Source of the DNA: WRDF01 sp031552235
Lineage (GTDB): Bacteria; Bacteroidota; Bacteroidia; Bacteroidales; Rikenellaceae
Length of the DNA: 64,000 nucleotides
Reading direction: 5' to 3'
Assembly: GCA_031552235.1 (NCBI GenBank)
Contig: JAVBMR010000002.1
Coordinates: forward strand, 231,831 to 295,830
The notes below the pieces were generated by a model. That model worked only from the letters and a program-made list of their open reading frames with translations. It made no database searches and was not told the origin of the DNA. How positions within the stretch are numbered: position 1 is the first letter of the stretch; the number at the start of each line of letters is the position of its first letter. A program made the translations under genes and the position numbers. This document shows, in pieces, positions 28,801 to 35,286 of the stretch.

Positions 28801-29727
28801 ATGGTTACGCGGTCGCTGGCAGAACAGGCAATGGGGATGTACGGGTTATGCCCCGTGCCGGATGCGGCAGGCGGTTTCACGATGGTGCCGCCGTTGGCCG
28901 ACAGCATTGCGGTGCAGTCCGACAGCCTGTGGCTGTCGCCGCTGGCCCCTGTGGCGCCTGCCGACACGCTGGCGGTGACGGCGGAAAGAATGTTCGGGGC
29001 GGCATCCTATATGCCTGCGCCGCGGTTGGAGGCCGCGTTGCCGGACCTTGCCGGGCATTTCCTGACCGACGGACTTATCTTCAAATTGGCTGTTCTGCTG
29101 TGCTTCGCCGGATACTGCATAACGCTCTATTTATACCGCCAGCAGGCCTATACCCTGCTGGGCGTTTTCAGGAGCAAGCTATATGTGGACAACCTGTTGG
29201 ACGAACGCAACTATACGTTCGACAATTTCCTCAATTCCGTCGTATCGCTCGGGGTGCTTACTTTGAGCCTTTCGGTGGTCAAGGCGGCAGATATGCTGGC
29301 CGGGGCCGACATGGCCGCTACGCTTCCCGGTTGGGCGGTCTTTGCCCTCGCGCCTGTCGTGTGGGTGCTTCTGGGGCTGATATTCCTCTTCCAGACAGTG
29401 GTGCTGAAAACCGCCGGCGCACTGACTTTCAGCCAGAGATTCGTGTCGCGCCTGCGTTATCTCCGCAAACTGGTTTTCTCGGTGTCCGCGGTATTGCTCG
29501 TGCCCTTGCTGCTCATGTTCTCCATGGCCAAAGAGGGCGGTGCGCTGACCATATCCGTCATAGCCGTTGCGGGGGCAGCGGTAGTGGCGCTGTTTTTCCT
29601 CGCACGCAGCTATATGCTCTTTGTTGACGAAAAAATTTCAAAATTGTATTGGTTTTTATACCTTTGCGCCGTTGAAATTTTTCCTGTTACTCTTTTGCTG
29701 CTTCTGGTGCGGAAGCTGCTATCCTGA
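28801..29727 (+). CDS. DUF4271 membrane protein
   Basis: A 308-residue protein of the DUF4271 family, restricted to Bacteroidota and of unknown function. A Pro/Ala/Val-rich N-terminal 80 residues without membrane helices is followed by about seven hydrophobic segments. The C-terminus shows the family-like KLYWFLYLCAVEIFPVTLLL. It lies 3 bases after the kinase and 14 bases before hemD; the DUF4271-hemD order is common in the phylum, so a link with heme synthesis or its membrane environment is possible. Confidence 0.85.
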   Translation: MVTRSLAEQAMGMYGLCPVPDAAGGFTMVPPLADSIAVQSDSLWLSPLAPVAPADTLAVTAERMFGAASYMPAPRLEAALPDLAGHFLTDGLIFKLAVLLCFAGYCITLYLYRQQAYTLLGVFRSKLYVDNLLDERNYTFDNFLNSVVSLGVLTLSLSVVKAADMLAGADMAATLPGWAVFALAPVVWVLLGLIFLFQTVVLKTAGALTFSQRFVSRLRYLRKLVFSVSAVLLVPLLLMFSMAKEGGALTISVIAVAGAAVVALFFLARSYMLFVDEKISKLYWFLYLCAVEIFPVTLLLLLVRKLLS

Positions 29728-29741
29728 AACGGGAAATTAAA

Positions 29742-30698
29742 ATGTTTAAAATTTTGAAAATAAAGAACATTTTAGTGTCTCAGCCGGCTCCCGCGGTGGC
29801 GGAGAAATCTCCTTACTACGAGATAGTTAAGAAATACGGAACCGATGTGGAATACAGGTCCTTCATCAGGGTCGAAGGCGTCAGCCTCAAGGAATTCCGC
29901 AGCCAGAAGATCGAGATACTCAAACACTCGGCCGTGATTTTTACCAGCCGCACCACCGTAGACCATTTTTTCAGGATATGCGAGGAGTCGCGCACGAATG
30001 TGCCGGAAACCATGAAGTATATATGCAACACCGAAGCGGTGGCGCTCTACCTCCAGAAATACATAGTTTACCGCAAACGCAAGATATCGTTCGCCGACGG
30101 CTCTTTCACCAATTTCATGGAACTCATCATGAAATACAAGGACGAGAAGATGCTGCTGGTACTCTCGGAACCCTATAAGCCCGAGATCGCTGAAACGATG
30201 CAGAAACTCAAGCTCGATTTCAACAAGGCGATCCTTTCGCGGACTGTCAGCGCCGACCTCGGCGATGTGGACCGCACGAAATACGACCTTTTCGCGTTTT
30301 TCAGCCCTTCGGAAATAGCGTCGCTGGTCGCCAATTTCGGCACTGAGAATCTGCCGATGATCGCCACTTTCGGCGACGGAACCACGCGCGCGGCCATAAA
30401 CGCGGGCCTGACTGTCCGCGCGAAAGCCCCGACCCCCGAGGCCCCGTCGATGGCCAAAGCGATCGAGATATTTATCGAGAAAATAAATTCGGGCAAAGAC
30501 GTCGCCCCCGTTGAACCGGAAGAGAACAGGCAGGCCGACGAATTCCTCAAGGCGCAGGACGCCAAGCCTGCGAAAAAGAAACCGCGCCCATGCGCCAACG
30601 GCTGCGCAGCCAAACCGACGGGTAAAACAGGCGGAGCGGCGGTCAAACCGCAAACCAAGACAGGCGCACTCGCCTCCCCGGCAAAGGCTAAAGCCTAA
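29742..30698 (+). CDS. hemD: Uroporphyrinogen-III synthase
   Basis: Closes hydroxymethylbilane to uroporphyrinogen III in heme synthesis. The first 245 or so residues form the two-domain HemD fold: NILVSQPAPAVAEKSPYYE, FTSRTTVDHFF, and FFSPSEIASLVANFG with TFGDGTTRAAINAGL near the C-terminus. The remaining 60 residues are a Lys/Ala/Pro/Gly-rich tail not needed for the fold. Bacteroidota HemD is usually about 250 residues, so the tail is an oddity. A 198-base gap separates it from rnpA. Confidence 0.92.
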   Translation: MFKILKIKNILVSQPAPAVAEKSPYYEIVKKYGTDVEYRSFIRVEGVSLKEFRSQKIEILKHSAVIFTSRTTVDHFFRICEESRTNVPETMKYICNTEAVALYLQKYIVYRKRKISFADGSFTNFMELIMKYKDEKMLLVLSEPYKPEIAETMQKLKLDFNKAILSRTVSADLGDVDRTKYDLFAFFSPSEIASLVANFGTENLPMIATFGDGTTRAAINAGLTVRAKAPTPEAPSMAKAIEIFIEKINSGKDVAPVEPEENRQADEFLKAQDAKPAKKKPRPCANGCAAKPTGKTGGAAVKPQTKTGALASPAKAKA

Positions 30699-30896
30699 AT
30701 ATCGACGGAGCAGGCGGCGTAGGTAGCGACTGACATGACAGCCTTCCAACGTGGACAGGCGGCCGAACAGAATGACCGGGTTGCCTGTCAAATAGAGGGG
30801 TGGCGAGCATGGCGACTGGGCCGTTTTTGGTGTACTCCCGACCGATTTACTCCCCGGACAACCTTTTTCCGGATAACCCCATACAGACATAACGCT

Positions 30897-31307
30897 GTGG
30901 ACAACAACAAACTGCCAAAACGAGAACGGCTTTCGGGGCGCAACCGCATCGGAACGCTTTTTTCCGACGGCAGCGACGCCTTCGTTTATCCTTTCAAATG
31001 CCTCTTCCGCATATCGGACGCGGCGGCGGGAGGCGACGGCGTTGAGGATGGCGCTCAAAGTGGCGGCGTGAGCGTGTTGGTGTCCGTTCCCAAGAAGAAT
31101 CACAAAAGGGCCGTCAGGCGCAATAAGATCAGGCGCCGTACCCGCGAGGCGTTCCGCCTCGGCAAAGGCGGGCTGTCGGACAAGGCCCGGAACGCCGGAA
31201 AACAGATCGACCTCGCGTTGATATACGTTTCTAAAGAGGTCGAAGAATATAAGACTATCGAAAATGCGGTCGGGAAACTCCTCGCGAAAATCGCAGAGAA
31301 TATTTAG
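30897..31307 (+). CDS. rnpA: Ribonuclease P protein component
   Basis: The protein subunit of RNase P, which helps the RNA subunit cut tRNA 5' leaders. The core has LPKRERLSGRNRIGTLF and the RNR signature KRAVRRNKIRRRTREAFR. The start is taken as GTG at 30897 because the preceding in-frame sequence has no family resemblance. A loop after the first strand (AAAGGDGVEDGAQSGG) makes the protein longer than usual (136 residues). The 3' end overlaps yidD by 44 bases, an arrangement common in bacteria. Confidence 0.92.
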   Translation: MDNNKLPKRERLSGRNRIGTLFSDGSDAFVYPFKCLFRISDAAAGGDGVEDGAQSGGVSVLVSVPKKNHKRAVRRNKIRRRTREAFRLGKGGLSDKARNAGKQIDLALIYVSKEVEEYKTIENAVGKLLAKIAENI

Positions 31308-31524
31308 GGCTGTCGCAACCTTCCCTTTTGTAGTGCTGATACGCATCTATCAGTACTGCATATCCCCGTTCGTGCCGAAGGTCTGCCGCTATGAACCGTC
31401 GTGTTCGGTGTATGCCGTCGAGGCGCTGCGCAAGCACGGACTCTTCAAGGGGGGCTGGCTCGCGATAAGGCGCATCCTCTCGTGCAACCCGTGGGGAGGC
31501 AGCGGATACGACCCGGTGCCATAA
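31264..31524 (+). CDS. yidD: Membrane protein insertion efficiency factor YidD
   Basis: An 86-residue protein with the YidD pattern: RIYQYCISPFVPKVCRYEPSCSVYA, then ALRKHG and ILSCNPWGGSGYDPVP. It sits at the membrane and aids insertion of inner-membrane proteins. It overlaps rnpA and is the last gene of the operon. rnpA-yidD adjacency is conserved widely. Confidence 0.95.
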   Translation: MRSGNSSRKSQRIFRAVATFPFVVLIRIYQYCISPFVPKVCRYEPSCSVYAVEALRKHGLFKGGWLAIRRILSCNPWGGSGYDPVP

Positions 31525-31589
31525 AAACGGAACTATCTCATTTAGGCTTATTCCATTCTTTTCAGTCCGACGCCAGCGGAGGATATATT

Positions 31590-31850
31590 TAGCCGCAGGC
31601 AAAGTGCCTTCCGGCACACGGGTCATTACCATGACACGGAATCAGGCACCGTCCGTTAGTGCAAAGCCGGAGGTTGGAGAAGCCTCCTGCCTAAAGTAAA
31701 GAGCGTGAATGCTAACTCGTACCAAAATGTTACAGTGGAAATAGCATCGACGCTCTACCGGGGTCGCCGTAGCGACCAGCCCTCCGCGCCGGGTGGCGTT
31801 GGGCTGACGGCTTGCAAAGCAAGCCGGAACTAATAACAACAAGCCTAAGG
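31590..31850. repeat. Long mosaic intergenic repeat (inverse of 43930-44260)
   Basis: Read on the - strand, three blocks recur in the same order at 43930-44260: GGTAGAGCG (31759-31751), AACCTCCGGCTTTGC (31675-31661) and GTGTCATGG-AATGACC (31637-31621). A further block, GCCACCCGGCGCGGAGGGC (31797-31779), is shared exactly with 19747-19765. It lies between convergent yidD and the SPOR-like gene, with no credible coding frame. Confidence 0.7.
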
Positions 31851-31942
31851 AGGATAGCTTCGTGAAGAAATATTCTTATCCGCAATATTACCCCTGCGAG
31901 AGATTAATAATGACTTGATTCAAAGGTTAGGGACATTATTGT

Positions 31943-32491
31943 TTACATGCCGGTCGCCGGTGCTTTGGTTGCCGGTGTGTCGGCTGCGGAACTTTTGTGC
32001 GGAGAGTTGAGGTACTGTGGCGATGCGATGTCTTTCCCGCTTTTCCCCAATTCCGACAGCGGGATCTCTTCCTGCACGACGAACGGTTTCGACGGGAACA
32101 GTTTTTCGGCTTTTGCTTTGAGTATGGTGGCCTCGTCCGTGGTCAGGCAGTTGCCTGCGAGGACCTTCCAGTACGATGTCTTGTCGTAGATGACATACGT
32201 GGGGACATCGGGGTAGTTTTGCTTGAATGTGGCTTCGGCTTCGAAGGCCGTCGCCCTTGCCGACTGGCTTTTCTCCATGAAGAGGCAAACCCTGTGCCCT
32301 TTGACGGTCTGTGCGGCCGCGGGCATATCGAGCCTGCCGACAATGGCTTTCGCCATCCCTTTCTCGTCCACTGACGAGGTTGCGCCGTATACGGAATCGG
32401 GCTTCGCGAGGTTGTAGGTTACGGAGCGTGTCCCCTGGGCGCAAAGCCACATGGGGAGGAACATCGTCGCTATCAGTATGTTGTACCTCAT
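31943..32491 (-). CDS. Secreted SPOR-like protein
   Basis: A 182-residue exported protein (signal MRYNILIATMFLPMWLCAQ). The middle part, including VCLFMEKSQSARATAFEAEA and SYWKVLAGNCLTTDEATILK, resembles a SPOR domain, which binds peptidoglycan lacking stem peptides. The C-terminus is a Pro/Ser/Thr/Ala-rich tail. The start overlaps the stop of the LEA-like gene by four bases. It is the last gene of a four-gene - strand operon. The SPOR assignment is by eye and tentative. Confidence 0.7.
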   Translation of the reverse strand: MRYNILIATMFLPMWLCAQGTRSVTYNLAKPDSVYGATSSVDEKGMAKAIVGRLDMPAAAQTVKGHRVCLFMEKSQSARATAFEAEATFKQNYPDVPTYVIYDKTSYWKVLAGNCLTTDEATILKAKAEKLFPSKPFVVQEEIPLSELGKSGKDIASPQYLNSPHKSSAADTPATKAPATGM

Positions 32492-32982
32492 TTTATTTCC
32501 AGCATTTTTTGTACCGACCGCTCGTCCAGTCCTATTTCTTTGAGGAATTCCGTAAGCGGCTTGTCCGCAAAGTTAAACTTTTTGCGCAACATTCCGCTTT
32601 TGACCGTTACTTCTCCCGTTACGGTCAGCGCTTCTGGCTGCTGAGTCAGCTTACGGAACGAGGCGAGCAGCTGCAGTTGGTTCAGCGACACATTGAGCGG
32701 TATGCTCACGACCTCCGAGGTGTGTCTGCGGATAGTGACGTCCTCGGCGTTTATCCTGGCCAGGGTCTTGCGGCCGTCGTTGATGACCAGGCTGCCGCCG
32801 TTGAGGCAGATATTTTTGCGCGAGCCGTTGTCGATGTCGAAAAACAGCGTGACGTCCGAGGCGCCTCCGGTTTCGATCCCCGTGAACCCGTTGACCCTGA
32901 CCTGCTCGACGATCTTGTTCGGGTTGGCGCACGAAGCAAGGCATGCGGCTGCCAGCAGTAATCCTAAAATGTATTTTTTCAT
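32488..32982 (-). CDS. LEA-type lipoprotein
   Basis: A 164-residue lipoprotein (lipobox CLASC). The mature part looks like a LEA type 2 (LEA14-like) beta-sandwich: VNGFTGIETGGASDVTLFFDIDN, then SVSIPLNVSLNQLQL-like strands and a hydrophobic close. Such proteins are common in Bacteroidota but of unclear role. The ATG overlaps the menG stop and its stop overlaps the SPOR-like gene, indicating one transcript. Confidence 0.7.
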   Translation of the reverse strand: MKKYILGLLLAAACLASCANPNKIVEQVRVNGFTGIETGGASDVTLFFDIDNGSRKNICLNGGSLVINDGRKTLARINAEDVTIRRHTSEVVSIPLNVSLNQLQLLASFRKLTQQPEALTVTGEVTVKSGMLRKKFNFADKPLTEFLKEIGLDERSVQKMLEIK

Positions 32983-33698
32983 CTTTTTTCTCCTTTATAT
33001 ATTCGCGCGATCCCGAAGAACAGCGCTTTGGATTTCACATTTGCGTAGCCGCACTCCCACATCAATTCGGTGAACGTTTCCCAGTCGTGAAACTCTACGA
33101 CCGACTCGGGCAGGTAACTGTAGGCGCTCTTGTCGCCAGAAACCTTGCCGCCCACGAAAGGCAGCCATTTATGGAAATACGAACGGTAAACGGGCCCGAA
33201 TATTTTGCCCCGGGGCATGGAAAATTCCATTATGAACACCATTCCCTTGCGGCGCAGCACCCTGTGCATCTCGCGCAGGCCCGCGGCGATGTCGTGGAAG
33301 TTGCGCACTCCGAAAACTACTGTTACCGCGTCGAACGCGCCGTCTTGGTAGGGCAGGTTTTCTGCCTCGGCGACTTCCAGTTTTATGCGGCCGGAAAGGT
33401 GTTTCTTCGCCACTTTCTCTTTCGCCACTGCCAGCATGCCTTCCGAAGGGTCGGCCCCGGTTATGTGCGCGCCCCGGATGCGCTTTGCCAGCACTATGGC
33501 CATGTCGCCCGTGCCTGTCGCCAGATCGAGGACCTGCTTGGGATGCAGATGGCCGACGATCCTTGCCATTTTTTTGCGCCACAGCCTCGCCACCCCCAGC
33601 GACATGATATCGTTCAGGCGGTCGTAGGCCGGGGCGATATGGTCGAACATCTCGCGCACCTGTTCCCCTTTCGGGCGTATGTCGTCGTATGGCTTCAT
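32979..33698 (-). CDS. menG: Demethylmenaquinone methyltransferase
   Basis: A 239-residue SAM-dependent enzyme (UbiE/MenG) that methylates demethylmenaquinone. Motif I is VLDLATGTGDMAIVLA, followed by GADPSEGMLAVAKEK and DAVTVVFGVRNFHD; the C-terminal PESVVEFHDWETF region is typical. The start MKPYDDIRPKG at 33698 overlaps the stop of the upstream permease gene by four bases. mqnA, for the futalosine route to menaquinone, is in the same window at 42824, so the organism seems to make menaquinone by that route. Confidence 0.94.
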   Translation of the reverse strand: MKPYDDIRPKGEQVREMFDHIAPAYDRLNDIMSLGVARLWRKKMARIVGHLHPKQVLDLATGTGDMAIVLAKRIRGAHITGADPSEGMLAVAKEKVAKKHLSGRIKLEVAEAENLPYQDGAFDAVTVVFGVRNFHDIAAGLREMHRVLRRKGMVFIMEFSMPRGKIFGPVYRSYFHKWLPFVGGKVSGDKSAYSYLPESVVEFHDWETFTELMWECGYANVKSKALFFGIARIYKGEKR

Positions 33699-35017
33699 TG
33701 GTATCTTATTGTCGTGTCGGGTTTTATGCGCGATATCACGAGGGTGGGGATCGCGAGCAGTCCCACGATCAGCAGGAACGAACCCGCGTTGAGCGCCGCG
33801 ATCAGCGGCCAGTCGAGGCTTATCGGGACTTCCGAGAGCATATATCCCGTCTTGTCCAGCGTCACGAGCCCGGTGTGTTTTTGCACGAGGCACAAGGCTA
33901 TGCCGACGATGTTGCCCCATAGCATACCGCCGATTATCAGGTAGCCCGAGCGGATGAGGAACATCTTCTGGAGCGAGGGGTTGTTCATGCCGAGCGCTTT
34001 CAGCACGCCTATCATGCGCGTGCGTTCGAGCAGGATGATGAGCAGCGCCGAGATCATGTTGAGAAGGGCGACCAGCAGCATTATTATAATGATTACCGCC
34101 GCGTTCACGTCGTGGGCTTTCAGCCAGTCGAACATTTGCGGGAAACGCTGCTTGACGTTCACGACCATCAGGTTCTCGGTTTCGGGTTTCCAGTTGTCTG
34201 AAACGACCCCGTAGATGTCTTCCGTGAACCGTTCGAGGTTTTTGAAGTTGTATGTATCCGCTTCGTAGCCTGTTATCTGGCTATGGTCCCATCCGGCGAT
34301 GCGCTGCACGTTGCGTATATCGGTCGGCACGACCATCATGTCGAGCTCCTCGAAGCCTGAGTTATAGATCCCCGTTATCTTGAACTGCGACCTGCGGGGC
34401 GGCGTGTCGGGCTGGATGAACATCATCTCGACCCTGTCGCCGGTGCTGATTTTCAGCAGGCTGGCCAGCGAGCGCGAAACGATTATCTCGCGTGAGAGTA
34501 CCGCGCCGTCAGCCTCACTGCCTGCCGGGTTGCCTGACGCATCGTTGGCCGGGCCGCTCGCGGAGTTACCTGCCGCGCCGCCCACTGTGGGTAGTTCGCC
34601 CTCTTCGAGATGCTCGCGGAAGAATGACCAGTCGTAGTCCGCGTCGACGCCTTTCAGCATTACCCCGTGCATGGCGTCGCGGGTTTTTATGATGCCGCCT
34701 TTGGTCGCGTAGGCGCTCAGGTTTTTTACCCCTTTCACTTTCAGCAGCGCGTCTTCGAGCCCCTGGTCGCGAAGTATCGGCTTGGTTTCGAGCGAATTGC
34801 CCCCGCTGAGGGCCGTTATCTGGACGTGGCCGCCAAAACCTGCCAGTTTGCCCGATATCTCCCGCTTGAACCCCATGATGACGGACAGCGAAACCACCAT
34901 CACGGCAATGCTGACAGCCACCGTAACCGTGGCTATGGTGGTCATCACGTTCCTGCGGCCGCCGCTTCGTCCGGCCAGCCTTCGGGCAAGGAAAAATTCA
35001 GTATTTACTCGGCTCAT
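33695..35017 (-). CDS. LolC/FtsX-like ABC transporter permease
   Basis: A 440-residue inner-membrane protein with the four-helix FtsX/MacB layout: one helix near residue 25 (ATVTVAVSIAVMVVSLSVIMG), a large periplasmic domain, and three helices near the C-terminus. Such proteins release lipoproteins or other envelope substrates with an ATPase partner, which is not in the window. A low-complexity Gly/Ser/Ala/Asn loop (about residues 152-175) interrupts the periplasmic domain. The start MSRVNTEFFLARRLAG is preferred to the upstream ATG at 35047, which would overlap the promoter. First gene of the permease-menG-LEA-SPOR operon. Confidence 0.9.
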   Translation of the reverse strand: MSRVNTEFFLARRLAGRSGGRRNVMTTIATVTVAVSIAVMVVSLSVIMGFKREISGKLAGFGGHVQITALSGGNSLETKPILRDQGLEDALLKVKGVKNLSAYATKGGIIKTRDAMHGVMLKGVDADYDWSFFREHLEEGELPTVGGAAGNSASGPANDASGNPAGSEADGAVLSREIIVSRSLASLLKISTGDRVEMMFIQPDTPPRRSQFKITGIYNSGFEELDMMVVPTDIRNVQRIAGWDHSQITGYEADTYNFKNLERFTEDIYGVVSDNWKPETENLMVVNVKQRFPQMFDWLKAHDVNAAVIIIIMLLVALLNMISALLIILLERTRMIGVLKALGMNNPSLQKMFLIRSGYLIIGGMLWGNIVGIALCLVQKHTGLVTLDKTGYMLSEVPISLDWPLIAALNAGSFLLIVGLLAIPTLVISRIKPDTTIRYQ

Positions 35018-35044
35018 CTGTCCCCGGTGGGTGGGTTTAACATG

Positions 35045-35052
35045 CAAAGTTA
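35045..35052 (-). promoter_or_regulatory. -7 element for the permease-menG operon
   Basis: Reads TAACTTTG on the - strand, an exact TAnnTTTG, about 27 bases before the chosen ATG. It overlaps the alternative start at 35047 and so argues against it. Confidence 0.5.
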
Positions 35053-35166
35053 AAAATAAACGCGATTATCCGGTTGGGGCTTGTTGTTTTATTTTGGCTT
35101 TCTGAGAAAGCCTGAGTTCGTGTTGCTGAAGCGCAGCTAATAAATTTTGTATTGTCAATAATTAAT

Positions 35167-35263
35167 ACCGGCTTGCGTCGCAAGCCGTCAGCTCGCAGCC
35201 GGCGGAGGGCTGATATTTCGCCTATGGCTCAATACATCCTCCGCCGGTTGCGAGCTGCAAGCG
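35167..35263. repeat. Intergenic repeat between GH76 and the permease operon
   Basis: CGGCTTGCGTCGCAAGCCG is followed by CTCGCAGCCGGCGGAGGGCTG and, in inverse, CCTCCGCCGGTTGCGAG, making a hairpin of about 70 bases. Module order matches 19720-19800 and the inverse of 31750-31835. No coding frame is credible. Confidence 0.65.
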
Positions 35264-35286
35264 TATGCAGGTCAGTAGTATCTCGC

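Noticed and set aside
31264..31307. Overlap of rnpA and yidD as a sign of frameshift
   Set aside because: This overlap is common in bacteria, and both proteins are complete.
29772..31346. 524-codon antisense frame over hemD and rnpA
   Set aside because: It spans two well-supported genes and their gap and looks like shadow sequence.
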